The notes below the pieces were generated by a model. It saw only the letters and a program-made list of their open reading frames with translations. It had not been told where the DNA came from and did not search any database. The translations under genes were made by a program, and so were the position numbers. DNA of 64,000 nt from Acidobacteriota bacterium. GTDB taxonomy: Bacteria; Acidobacteriota; Terriglobia; UBA7540. Below are positions 38,230 to 46,672 of the stretch, piece by piece. The DNA lies in NCBI GenBank assembly GCA_023474345.1, contig JAMCXS010000022.1:142927-206926 (forward strand), read 5' to 3'. Position 1 is the first letter of the stretch. Each line of letters starts with the position of its first letter.

Positions 38230-39267
38230 TTACAGCTCGCCGCTATGTCCTACTGATCGAGTCAACGGGACGTGGACGCGTCCCGCATGTTCTTCGATGC
38301 AAAACATCACCCGCTCGGCTAAAGCCAGCGCGTCTCGCCCTTCCCGGCCTCCCACCAGCGGCAATCGCCGCGTTCGCACGCAATCTACAAACGATTCGAG
38401 TTCTGCCTGCAACGGTTCCCCGTTCTGAGTCTCCAGCTTGCGAAAACCAATACGCGGCGGCGTCCCCTCATGATCCACGCTCAACAGGAGCGCATCGCGC
38501 CGGGTGAAATCGATGGAAATATATTCGTGAGGCTGAAAATATCGGAACTTTCGTACCTTTTCCGTGCTCACCCGGCTCGCCGTAAAATTAGCAACTGCCC
38601 CGTTCTCAAACTCGACCCTGGCGTTGGCAATATCAACCTTGTTGGAAAGCACCGGAAGCCCCACCGCCCGGACGTCGCTTACCGGAGCCTCTACCATCCA
38701 GATTACCAGATCGAGGTCATGAATCATAAGGTCAAATACAACATCCACGTCCAGGCTACGCGCGCTGAAAACTCCCAGACGGTGGATCTCAAAGAACAGG
38801 GGCTGGCGCGTCACCGCCTTCGCCGCCACAACACCGGGATTGAAACGCTCGAGATGTCCAACCTGTAAGATGTGCCCCGTGCGGTCCGCCACCTGAATGA
38901 GTTTTTCGGCTTCCTCCAGGTTGCGCGCGATCGGCTTTTCCACCAAAACGTCCACTCCGCCCTCAAGAGCGCGGCGCGCCACATTGGCATGCTCCGTTGT
39001 CGGAATCACAACGCTGACTGCCTGCGCCGCCGCGAGGGTCTCTTCGAGGCTGGTAAAGGTCTTTACTCCCAGTTCCGCTGCCAGCGCACGCGCTCGATCC
39101 GGCTTCTGGTCATAAACCCCGACAAGTTCCACCGCCGGGACTTGCTTGAAAGTGCGGGCGTGACGCTTGCCGTGTTCGCCTGCTCCGATGACAGCTACGG
39201 TTACCTTTTGCAACTGCGCGACACTCTCCTTCGTCGGGCGCGGCGCCGGATCTGACGGACGGACCAA
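38230..39267 (-). CDS. Gfo/Idh/MocA-family oxidoreductase
   Basis: The 345-residue NAD(P)-dependent oxidoreductase shows VTVAVIGAGEHGKRHARTFK (Rossmann), EHANVARRALEGGVDVLVEK and the EKPIARNLEEAEKL signature, then VFDLMIHDLDLVIWM. It lies directly after lpxI in the fabZ-lpxA-lpxI cluster, 22 bases away. By position it may act on a UDP-sugar in lipid A synthesis, comparable to the GnnA 3-dehydrogenase that makes UDP-GlcNAc3N. No GnnB-type aminotransferase is visible here, so that role is inference. Confidence 0.88.
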   Translation of the reverse strand: MVRPSDPAPRPTKESVAQLQKVTVAVIGAGEHGKRHARTFKQVPAVELVGVYDQKPDRARALAAELGVKTFTSLEETLAAAQAVSVVIPTTEHANVARRALEGGVDVLVEKPIARNLEEAEKLIQVADRTGHILQVGHLERFNPGVVAAKAVTRQPLFFEIHRLGVFSARSLDVDVVFDLMIHDLDLVIWMVEAPVSDVRAVGLPVLSNKVDIANARVEFENGAVANFTASRVSTEKVRKFRYFQPHEYISIDFTRRDALLLSVDHEGTPPRIGFRKLETQNGEPLQAELESFVDCVRTRRLPLVGGREGRDALALAERVMFCIEEHAGRVHVPLTRSVGHSGEL

Positions 39268-39289
39268 TAGTTTGGCGAAAGACTCAATC

Positions 39290-40102
39290 CTAATCCTTCA
39301 TCCCCACAACGGCGATTCCGGCCCGATTTGCCTCCTCAATCAACTGCTCTCGCTCAAACAAAAGCGTTCTCTCCGCATCCACGGCCAGCGCCCGAGCGTT
39401 GGACCGGCTCATTACCCGGATCGTGTTGACTCCCACAACAGGGACATCAAATCGCATATCCTGTTTAGGCTTACTTACTTTGACGATCACCAGGCGCTTT
39501 CCGTTACTCAAGGCAGCCGCGCGCTCGATCGCCGCGTCAGTTCCTTCCATGGCCTCGATGGCAACACAGGCGCGGTCCGCAACCACAATTGTCTGCCCGA
39601 TATCGAGCCCGGCAATCTTTTTGGCGATTTCCCTGCCATAAGCAATATCCGCACGTTCGCTCGGGTCGGGCGCGCGCTTAGTCAGCAAACCGGCGGTCGC
39701 CAGGAGCGGCTTGAGAAACAGCGTGGAATCGACAACCCGGATGCCCCGCGCTTCGAGCATGCGAACAAAGGCCCCGATCAGCGCATCTGTATTTTTTCGG
39801 TGCATGCCTTGCAAGACCCGGTGTAAAACCCCGTCTGGCTTGATCGAGCTGAAAAGCTGGACGTGTTTCACCTGCCCAGCCAGGATCACCTTCTTAACGC
39901 TCCTGGCCGCGAGCAGTTCAAGCAGCTTGCTGACCTCGCCAAGGCTCAGCCACTCAACCTCGCGTGCGCTTTCAGCAAGTTCAGGAAAGGCCTCTTCTTT
40001 GATGGCCACAACCAACGGGTCGATGCCTCGGTCATGCGCCGCCTCAAGAACCAGAAACGGGAAGCGCCCGTTGCCCGCGATGATGGCAAATTTTTCATTC
40101 AT
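39290..40102 (-). CDS. lpxI: UDP-2,3-diacylglucosamine pyrophosphatase LpxI
   Basis: LpxI (DUF1009) hydrolyses UDP-diacyl-GlcN to lipid X, replacing LpxH. The protein has 270 residues: KFAIIAGNGRFPFLVLEAAH, VILAGQVKHVQLFSSIKPD, DIGQTIVVADRACVAIEAME, GTDAAIERAAAL, VGVNTIRVMSRSNARALAVD. It sits 85 bases after lpxA in the lipid A operon. Confidence 0.96.
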   Translation of the reverse strand: MNEKFAIIAGNGRFPFLVLEAAHDRGIDPLVVAIKEEAFPELAESAREVEWLSLGEVSKLLELLAARSVKKVILAGQVKHVQLFSSIKPDGVLHRVLQGMHRKNTDALIGAFVRMLEARGIRVVDSTLFLKPLLATAGLLTKRAPDPSERADIAYGREIAKKIAGLDIGQTIVVADRACVAIEAMEGTDAAIERAAALSNGKRLVIVKVSKPKQDMRFDVPVVGVNTIRVMSRSNARALAVDAERTLLFEREQLIEEANRAGIAVVGMKD

Positions 40103-40187
40103 GTGCGCCGATAAAGGTTCTCTCCGAAGTCCGCTGAGTGCCAGCCGTATCCCAAACCGCTCCTGCTGCTTTCAACGCAGGCTCTTT

Positions 40188-40964
40188 TTACTTCACGACA
40201 CCGCGCACCGAGGTCTTGACGAAGTCTACCAGTGCCCGCACGTGAGAAGACTTGATACCCTCTTTCTCCAGCTTTTCAAGCGCCTGAGTCGTATTCAACT
40301 TGGAGCGGCAGAGAATTCGGAAAGCGGCCTGGAGTTCGTCAATATCTTCGGAGGTGAGGCCGATGCGTTCAAGCCCTAAACGGTTTGCGCCGTAAACCGA
40401 CATGGGCCGTTCAGCAGAGGTTTTTGAGTAAGGAAGGATGTCCTTGTTGACAACGGTATAACTGCCCAGGAAGCTATAAGCCCCGATTCGGGTAAACTGG
40501 TGGATTCCGCAAAACGCCCCCACGATCGCATAGTCCCCAATTTCAACGTGCCCCGCCAACGACGCCCCGTTGGCCATGATAATATGGTCGCCGAGTTGGC
40601 AGTCATGCGCCACGTGGACGTAAGCCATAAGCAGGTTTTGGCTGCCAATGCGCGTAATGCCACCGTCACCTGCCGTGCCTCGGTGGATGGTGACGAATTC
40701 CCGGAAAACGTTCTGGTCGCCAATTTCGAGGTGCGTTCGCTCGCCCTGATACTTGACATCCTGCGGGTCGAGCCCGATGGAAGCGTAGGGGAATATGCGG
40801 TTACGCTTGCCAAACTTTGCGGGCCCGCCCAAAACCACGTGCGACATGATCTCACAGTCTTCGCCAATTTCCACGTCTTCCCCAATCACGCTATAGGGGC
40901 CGACCGTAACGTTGCAGGCGAGTCGGGCTTTAGGATGAATGATGGCTGTCGGGTGTGCTTTCAT
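40188..40964 (-). CDS. lpxA: UDP-N-acetylglucosamine O-acyltransferase LpxA
   Basis: LpxA starts lipid A synthesis by acylating UDP-GlcNAc (or UDP-GlcNAc3N). The protein has 258 residues with left-handed beta-helix hexapeptide repeats (IHPKARLACNVTVGPYSVIG, VEIGEDCEIMSHVVLGGPAK). The catalytic histidine lies in AYVHVAHDCQLGDHIIMANG, and GAFCGIHQFTRIGAYSFLG follows. The C-terminal helical domain starts at RLGLERIGL. The ATG overlaps the fabZ stop as ATGA. Confidence 0.98.
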   Translation of the reverse strand: MKAHPTAIIHPKARLACNVTVGPYSVIGEDVEIGEDCEIMSHVVLGGPAKFGKRNRIFPYASIGLDPQDVKYQGERTHLEIGDQNVFREFVTIHRGTAGDGGITRIGSQNLLMAYVHVAHDCQLGDHIIMANGASLAGHVEIGDYAIVGAFCGIHQFTRIGAYSFLGSYTVVNKDILPYSKTSAERPMSVYGANRLGLERIGLTSEDIDELQAAFRILCRSKLNTTQALEKLEKEGIKSSHVRALVDFVKTSVRGVVK

Positions 40965-41461
40965 GAACCGGGGTTCTCCACGATCGCGAAAAGCACAGTC
41001 GCCTCAGCCACCAACTTGTTTTCAACGGTTGCGCGTCCTTGCATCTTGCCAAAATTGTTGCGCCGGTTAAGTAGCCGCATCTCCACGTGGAGCTGGTCGC
41101 CGGGCACCACCGGCCGGCGGAATTTAGCATTTTCAATGCCCGTAAAATAGATCAGCTTCTTTTCCTTTTCCGGCAGATCCCGATAGATCAGGACGCCGGC
41201 CACCTGCGCCATCGATTCAATGATCAGCACTCCCGGCATGACCGGGGCGCCGGGAAAATGCCCTTGGAAAAATTGCTCGTTGATCGTAACGTTCTTCAGA
41301 CCCACAATTCGCTGGTCCGGCTCAAGCTCCAAGATTCTGTCCACCAGCAGAAACGGATAGCGGTGGGGCAGGAATTTCATGATTTCCGTAATTCCGTAAA
41401 CCGCCTTCGCGGCTTCCGAGGAACCTTTCTCCGCTTCCGATGTTAAAGTTGGATTATTCAC
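40961..41461 (-). CDS. fabZ: 3-hydroxyacyl-ACP dehydratase FabZ
   Basis: FabZ dehydrates 3-hydroxyacyl-ACP in fatty acid elongation and draws from the same 3-hydroxyacyl pool as LpxA. The protein has 166 residues. It shows FLPHRYPFLLVDRILELEPD, the catalytic histidine in FFQGHFPGAPVMPGVLIIES, and KFRRPVVPGDQLHVEM. An N-terminal extension of about 27 residues is non-conserved. It heads the fabZ-lpxA-lpxI operon. Confidence 0.97.
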   Translation of the reverse strand: MNNPTLTSEAEKGSSEAAKAVYGITEIMKFLPHRYPFLLVDRILELEPDQRIVGLKNVTINEQFFQGHFPGAPVMPGVLIIESMAQVAGVLIYRDLPEKEKKLIYFTGIENAKFRRPVVPGDQLHVEMRLLNRRNNFGKMQGRATVENKLVAEATVLFAIVENPGS

Positions 41462-41556
41462 ATTGCACCTTCCGACTGATAACCTGAATTGCTTACGCTC
41501 CCAACTCTCAATCTAGCTGGAGCACGTGAACGGCAATCGGCGAGGGCCGTGAAAGC

Positions 41557-41585
41557 ATTATAATCGAAAGCGCAGAGGGTTCCAA
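41557..41585 (-). promoter_or_regulatory. Promoter for fabZ-lpxA-lpxI
   Basis: On the minus strand -35 TTGGAA (41580-41585) and a perfect -10 TATAAT (41557-41562) are 17 bases apart. The start is near 41550, about 90 bases before ATG 41461. Confidence 0.6.
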
Positions 41586-41819
41586 TACCGAGTGTGGGCC
41601 AAGGACGCGCGCCGGACTTCTGCAGCGGAGTTGCACGCGTGTCAGCCCATGGTACAGCGGCTGCCCGTCACGCGCGCAAGCCCCAACTTATTACAGACGA
41701 ACTCCGCCGCCGGGTTTCATGTCGCTGAGCCCACACCAGCAACCGGAGAGTAACTTTTTCCCGAGTGCGATTCACGCGGCTGGCGGCAAGGCTGCCCGGG
41801 GCGTCAACTGTGCTAAACT

Positions 41820-41840
41820 GGCAAGTTATCACAACTTGCC
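41820..41840 (+). promoter_or_regulatory. Perfect 8-bp inverted repeat just before folD
   Basis: GGCAAGTT-ATCAC-AACTTGCC (41820-41840) directly precedes the GGGAG ribosome site of folD (41841-41845). As RNA it is a compact hairpin next to the ribosome site; as DNA it looks like a small operator. It lacks a T-run. Confidence 0.55.
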
Positions 41841-41854
41841 GGGAGAAAAAGCGA

Positions 41855-42799
41855 GTGACCGCACGCATTCTGGATGGCACAAAAATCCGCGACACCATCA
41901 TGGAAGAGTTAGCGGAACAAATCCGCGATCTGAAAGGCGCAGGAATCACGCCCGGCCTGGCGGCGGTGCTGGTGGGAGAAAACCCCGCCTCGCAGATTTA
42001 TGTCCGGAGCAAAGTCAAAACCTGTGAATCGCTGGGACTGCACAGCGAAAAAATCGAGTGGCCCGCGGACACCTCCACCGAGCGGCTGCTGCAACTGGTC
42101 CGTGACTTAAACAGCCGCGATGAAATTGACGGCATTCTGGTTCAGCTCCCGTTGCCGCCGCAAGTTGACACGAAAGCAATTCTTGAGGCGGTTAGCCCAT
42201 CAAAAGACGTTGATGGTTTCCATCCCGTCAACATCGGCAATCTGGTGAGCGGACGCCTGGGCCTGGTCCCTTGCACGCCGGCGGGCATCATTGAAGTCCT
42301 CCGCCGAAGCGGCATCACCATGCAGGGCGCTCGCGCCGTGGTCATCGGGCGCAGCGACATTGTCGGCAAGCCCGTAGCTATGCTTCTGCTCCATAACCAC
42401 GCGACTGTGACGATCTGCCATTCAAAGACGCGCGACCTGGCCACCGTGGCCCGCGAAGGTGACATCCTGGTCGCGGCCATGGGGAAAGCGGCGTTTGTGA
42501 CAGGTGAATTCATCAAGCCCGGCGCGACGGTCATTGACGTGGGCATTAACCGCCTGACTACAGAAGAAGAGGTTCGACGCATCTTTCATGACCCCGCACC
42601 GCCGCTCGAGAAATTGAGGAGCAAGGGCTCCGTCCTGGTAGGCGACGTGCAACCTGAAGACGTTCAGGAAAAGGCCGGAGCTTACACGCCGGTCCCTGGC
42701 GGCGTCGGTCCGCTGACGATCGCCATGTTGATGGCTAATACCGTTCAGGCGGCCAGGCTCCGACGCGGCGTCCATCGAGCGCGGCTGGTCGACGACTAG
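41855..42799 (+). CDS. folD: Bifunctional methylenetetrahydrofolate dehydrogenase/cyclohydrolase FolD
   Basis: FolD interconverts one-carbon folate derivatives. The protein has 314 residues from GTG 41855, with GGGAG nine bases upstream. The frame is open to 41765, but the family N-terminus (TARILDGTKIRDTIMEEL) starts here. Motifs are PGLAAVLVGENPASQIYVRS, the catalytic lysine in YVRSKVKTCE, GILVQLPLPPQ, VVIGRSDIVGKPVAMLLL, ATVTICHSKT and TPVPGGVGPLTIAMLMANT. Confidence 0.97.
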   Translation: MTARILDGTKIRDTIMEELAEQIRDLKGAGITPGLAAVLVGENPASQIYVRSKVKTCESLGLHSEKIEWPADTSTERLLQLVRDLNSRDEIDGILVQLPLPPQVDTKAILEAVSPSKDVDGFHPVNIGNLVSGRLGLVPCTPAGIIEVLRRSGITMQGARAVVIGRSDIVGKPVAMLLLHNHATVTICHSKTRDLATVAREGDILVAAMGKAAFVTGEFIKPGATVIDVGINRLTTEEEVRRIFHDPAPPLEKLRSKGSVLVGDVQPEDVQEKAGAYTPVPGGVGPLTIAMLMANTVQAARLRRGVHRARLVDD

Positions 42800-42852
42800 C
42801 TGCGCCTTGCGGATGAAAATCGGCCGAAAGTCGCGATCTCCATCTTGAAACC

Positions 42853-43488
42853 ATGCCTGACTCCGGAAAGTATTTTGGATTGACGGGCGGCATCGCCTCC
42901 GGCAAAAGCACCGTGGCCGCGGCGTTCAGCGAACTGGGCGCGCGCATCATTGACGCCGACAAGATCGGCCACGAACTTTTGCACTCCACTTCTCCTGCCT
43001 TCCCGGAAATCGTCTCCGCCTTCGGGCCGGGCATCCTGGACCCTTCCGGTGAAATCGATCGCCGGCGTCTCGGCCCGCTGGTGTTTGCCAACCCAGCCAG
43101 GCTCCGGCAACTGAGCGCCATCCTGCATCCGCGCATCATCGATCGGGTTGAACAGTCTGCTCTGGAGTACTGCGCCCAAGATCCTGCGGCCGTGGTAATC
43201 GTCGATGCTGCGCTGGTCTACGAAGCGGGCATCGGCGGGCGCTTCAGGAAAATGATCGTCGCATGGTGCCGGCCTGAGCAACAGATCGAACGCTTGATCG
43301 CCAAGGCAGGCATTACGCGTGAGGAAGCCGAAAAGCGAATCGCGAGCCAAATACCTGCCGAAGAGAAGCGACGCCGCGCGGACTTTGTGATCGATTGCTC
43401 AGGCAGCATCGAGGAAACTCAACGGCAAGTGGAAGCTCTTTATCCCCGGCTCCGCAAGCTCGCCGAAACCGCCTGGCCCAGGCACTGA
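42853..43488 (+). CDS. coaE: Dephospho-CoA kinase
   Basis: CoaE performs the last step of coenzyme A synthesis. The protein has 211 residues: FGLTGGIASGKSTVAAAFSE (P-loop), ARIIDADKIGHELL, LGPLVFANPARLRQLSAILH, VIVDAALVYEAG and the R-rich lid (AEKRIASQIPAEEKRRRADF). It lies 53 bases after folD on the same strand. Confidence 0.97.
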   Translation: MPDSGKYFGLTGGIASGKSTVAAAFSELGARIIDADKIGHELLHSTSPAFPEIVSAFGPGILDPSGEIDRRRLGPLVFANPARLRQLSAILHPRIIDRVEQSALEYCAQDPAAVVIVDAALVYEAGIGGRFRKMIVAWCRPEQQIERLIAKAGITREEAEKRIASQIPAEEKRRRADFVIDCSGSIEETQRQVEALYPRLRKLAETAWPRH

Positions 43489-43643
43489 ATCAGGCGGAAA
43501 GTCCCGGCATTCAGCCCAAAAGTTCATCCAGCACCGGAGCCCCAACACTCCGGGGCCGTTCGAATCCTCTCTACTTCTTGACAAATCGTGGCACAATACG
43601 TTACGCAGTTTTTGCCAACCCGAGCGAATAGGAGTGTTCAGTC

Positions 43644-44480
43644 ATGAAGAAACATTTGGTTGTTCTCACTGCGATTCTTGTTTTACTTGCGACGGCGGGG
43701 TTCGTCACTGTCTGCAGCCGTCCCACCACGTCGCAAAAGGAACCCGTCAAGCAGAAAGCGGAAGCTACGGCCACGGCGTGGCCCGGCAGCAAATGGCCTA
43801 TGCACGATATGCAGCGTCCCCAGCCACCTGTCATCACGCCCGGAACGTTCAGCACCCAGCAGACTCCCGGCAAACCGCCTTCGGACGCAATCGTCTTGTT
43901 CAATGGCAAGGACCTGTCAAACTGGCAGTCCGTCAAGGGCGGACCAGCCCAGTGGAAAGTTGAACACGGCTATTTCGAGGTGGTCCCTGGCACGCCCGAC
44001 ATCGAGACCAAGCAGAAGTTCGGGGCCATCCAGTTGCATCTGGAATGGTCTGAGCCGACACCGGCCCACGGCTCCAGCCAGGGCCGCGGCAACAGCGGCG
44101 TGTTTCTCCAGGGCGAGTATGAGGTCCAGGTGCTCGACAGCTTCCACAACATCACTTATCCCGACGGCCAGGCGGGAGCCATTTACGGCCAGCACCCGCC
44201 GATGGTGAATGCTTGCCGGCCGCCCGGTGAGTGGGAAACCTACGACATCGCCTACACGCCGCCTGTCTGGCAGGATGGCAAGGTCACCACGCCGCCCTAC
44301 GTCACGGTCTTCATGAACGGCGTGCTGGTGCAGAACCACGCGGAGATCTTCGGGCCAACCTCGGGGTCCCCTCGACCTTATCCGGACCTGGGCGGTGTGG
44401 GTCCGCTGCGCCTCCAGGATCACCACAACCCGGTGCGCTATCGCGACATCTGGATTCGCGAACTCAAGCCTGCGCCATAA
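43644..44480 (+). CDS. DUF1080 (3-keto-disaccharide hydrolase-like) secreted protein
   Basis: The 278-residue protein has an N-terminal signal sequence (LVVLTAILVLLATAGFVTVC), where VTVC could be an imperfect lipobox, so it may be a lipoprotein. The DUF1080 domain contains IVLFNGKDLSNWQSVKGGPA, GAIQLHLEWSEP, GNSGVFLQGEYEVQVLDSFH split over segments, and RLQDHHNPVRYRDIWIREL. Such proteins adopt a concanavalin-like jelly-roll and are linked to sugar metabolism. The exact substrate is unknown. Confidence 0.9.
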   Translation: MKKHLVVLTAILVLLATAGFVTVCSRPTTSQKEPVKQKAEATATAWPGSKWPMHDMQRPQPPVITPGTFSTQQTPGKPPSDAIVLFNGKDLSNWQSVKGGPAQWKVEHGYFEVVPGTPDIETKQKFGAIQLHLEWSEPTPAHGSSQGRGNSGVFLQGEYEVQVLDSFHNITYPDGQAGAIYGQHPPMVNACRPPGEWETYDIAYTPPVWQDGKVTTPPYVTVFMNGVLVQNHAEIFGPTSGSPRPYPDLGGVGPLRLQDHHNPVRYRDIWIRELKPAP

Positions 44481-44933
44481 GCGATGCCAAGAGACCAGGT
44501 AATTTTTACCCGGTGTGCAGGGGTGGAGCAATTCGGCGATCTTTTTTGAATTCTCCGCCCCTGATAATTTTTTAACAGACTGATAATACTGCACTTATAA
44601 ATTTTCGACATTTATGCCCTCAAAATCCCAAATGTCTCATTTGGGGCCCTGCTGAGCATCTGTAGCCTACATATGGGGCCTATTCGTGCCGGAAACTCCT
44701 TCAACGATGCACCCATTGAGCACTGGGGATTGGAAATCGGCGATTTGCGACTGGGCGGTTTAACGCGACAATCCCTCAATCGCCACTCCCCAATTCCTAA
44801 TCCCGGCCTCGTCCTTCACGCCTGATGGTTTGTTCCCGCGATTGCACTTCCGGAGCGGTCAGGCGTAAGCTAACGGCAGAGTCTGAGTCAAAATGAAAAT
44901 TTCGCGTCAAGAGTCCGCTCGGAGGCGACGTCC
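44481..44933. other. Gap of 453 bases before a PLP enzyme gene
   Basis: No gene recognised. I looked for a SAM riboswitch here, because the next gene is a Cys/Met-type enzyme, and did not see one. Several CCC/GGGG-rich and AT-rich short stretches are present without clear meaning. Confidence 0.5.
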
Positions 44934-46238
44934 ATGGAAACCCGCAAACCGCATCGCAAAAAAGAAGATTACAAGCTGCGCACGCATTTAATCCACGGAA
45001 ACTTCGAGAGCAAGAAGTGGGACTATGACCATCACGTGGTGCCGCCGGTTTCGCACACGACGGCGTACCGGCTGAGTTCGCTGGAGCGCGGAGCGCGGGG
45101 TTTTGTGCAATTCGCCTCCGCGGACGAAGCGCTGAGCGGCCACATTCCGATTTACATTTATGACCGGCTGGATGAGCCCACGCGCTCGATGCTGGAAGAG
45201 AACCTGGCCTATGCCGAGGACGGGGAAATTTGCGTGACTTTCGCGACGGGCATGGCGAGCATCAGCGCCGCGCTCGGCACGGCCCTGCGGCACGGGCAGG
45301 AGATCGTGGCGCACAAGATTCTCTACGGCTGCACTTACAGCCTGATCACCAACTGGCTGCCGCGCTTCGGCGTGCAGGCGCGCTTTGCGAATTTCCTCCA
45401 GCCGGAGTCGCTGGCGGCGGAAATCACGCCCGCCACGCGCGTGCTCTACTTTGAAACGCCCATCAATCCCACCATGGAGCTGGTTGATATCGCCGCCATC
45501 CGGCGCGTAGCGGACCAGGCGAACGCGGGCCGCGAGGAGAAAGACCGCGTGCTGGTGATCGTGGACAACACTTTTGCCACGCCTTACTGCCAGCGCCCGT
45601 TGCTGCTGGGCGCGGATATCGTGGTGGAGAGTCTCACCAAGGCCCTGGGCGGGTTCGGCACGGACACGGGCGGCGCGGTGATTGCCTCCAAGGAGTGGTA
45701 CAACCTCCTGATGCTGTTTCGCAAGGATTTTGGCGGTGTGCTGTCGCCGGGCGCCGCCTGGGACGTCCTCGTCTACGGCCTGCCCACTCTCGCCACGCGC
45801 ATGACCAACATGCAGAAGACGGCGCAGCGGGTGGCGGACTTTCTGCGCCAGCATCCCAAGGTGGCCGGCGTCAGCTACCCCGGCATAGCGGACTTCCCGC
45901 AGAAGGAGCTGGCCAAACAGCAGATGGTCAATCCCGACGGCAAATTCGCCCCGGGCAGCATGCTCTATTTCGTGCTCAAAGGCGGGAACTCTAAGCAGAC
46001 GCGCGCGGAAAAGATGGTGGATTACCTGGCGGAGCACGCCTATTCCATCACCCTCGCGGTGAGCCTGGGACAGATCAAGACGCTCATCGAGCACCCGTTT
46101 TCCATGACCCATTCGGCGCTGCCGGACGACCAGAAACGCGCCTTCGGCATGCACCCGGAAGGCGTCCGGCTCTCCATAGGCCTCGAAGACTGGCACGACA
46201 TCATCCGCGACCTGGAACTCGCCCTCGAAAAAGTGTGA
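44934..46238 (+). CDS. Cys/Met-metabolism PLP-dependent enzyme (trans-sulfuration family)
   Basis: The 434-residue PLP enzyme has HHVVPPVSHTTAYRLSSLER, YIYDRLDEPTRSMLEENLAY with the PLP-interacting tyrosine, VTFATGMASISAAL, YFETPINPTMELVDI, IVDNTFATPYCQRPLLLGAD and the PLP lysine in VVESLTKALGGFGTDTGG. This is the cystathionine gamma-synthase, cystathionine lyase and methionine gamma-lyase superfamily. The substrate cannot be assigned from sequence. The first about 25 residues are a charged extension. Confidence 0.92.
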   Translation: METRKPHRKKEDYKLRTHLIHGNFESKKWDYDHHVVPPVSHTTAYRLSSLERGARGFVQFASADEALSGHIPIYIYDRLDEPTRSMLEENLAYAEDGEICVTFATGMASISAALGTALRHGQEIVAHKILYGCTYSLITNWLPRFGVQARFANFLQPESLAAEITPATRVLYFETPINPTMELVDIAAIRRVADQANAGREEKDRVLVIVDNTFATPYCQRPLLLGADIVVESLTKALGGFGTDTGGAVIASKEWYNLLMLFRKDFGGVLSPGAAWDVLVYGLPTLATRMTNMQKTAQRVADFLRQHPKVAGVSYPGIADFPQKELAKQQMVNPDGKFAPGSMLYFVLKGGNSKQTRAEKMVDYLAEHAYSITLAVSLGQIKTLIEHPFSMTHSALPDDQKRAFGMHPEGVRLSIGLEDWHDIIRDLELALEKV

Positions 46239-46672
46239 GCCGGCGTTGCGGCGTCTTCACCCCGCCATTCTGGCCCTCGGGCTTTTATATTGGTTTGTAA
46301 TCTCCAATCATGCAATCTCAGATCGCCCGCTACGGGTGTCTGAGCTTCGCTGTATTGTAGCGGTGCTGCCCCCAGCGCCGCCCAAATCCGACGGTGAGGA
46401 CGCCGTCGCTACAGCGCGCGGCACAAAATAGGTGCCGCGGTTTTGCCCCCAAAGTTCCTTGCATTTGACCCGTGCGGGGTGTATATACCGTTACCTAGAT
46501 CTCGCGGAGCTCACATGCACGACAGGGCGCTCACGTTGCGCTACCCGCGGAATTCAAGCTGAAACCGGGAGGTTATTTGGGCGATTCCTTCCTGTCCTTT
46601 TGAGGTTCCCAGCAACCAAAGCTACGACTTGATATAGACGAATAAAAATCGAATAATTTGGAGTCGTTATTC
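46239..46672. other. Gap upstream of the TcmP cassette, with palindromic repeats
   Basis: 434 bases without a gene. It contains the repeat pair at 46351-46414 and turns AT-rich at its right end, just before the low-GC tcmP gene. Confidence 0.5.
46351..46414 (-). repeat. Palindromic repeat pair, second family (reverse orientation)
   Basis: It is the reverse complement of the two modules at 30038-30119 but with their order swapped. TGTATTGTAGCGGTGCTG corresponds to module B and CCGTCGCTACAG to module A. Confidence 0.75.

Larger units (their letters stand above)
41462..41854. other. Divergent region between fabZ and folD
   Basis: This gap drives two operons in opposite directions. The fabZ promoter is at 41557-41585 and a perfect inverted repeat precedes folD at 41820-41840. 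I see no gene in it. Confidence 0.5.

Noticed and set aside
44481..44933. Possible SAM riboswitch before the Cys/Met-type enzyme
   Set aside because: No conserved SAM-riboswitch stems or core nucleotides could be recognised.
44988..46196. A 402-codon frame antisense to the PLP enzyme
   Set aside because: The PLP enzyme on the opposite strand has all catalytic motifs. The antisense frame has an Arg/His-rich, featureless composition.
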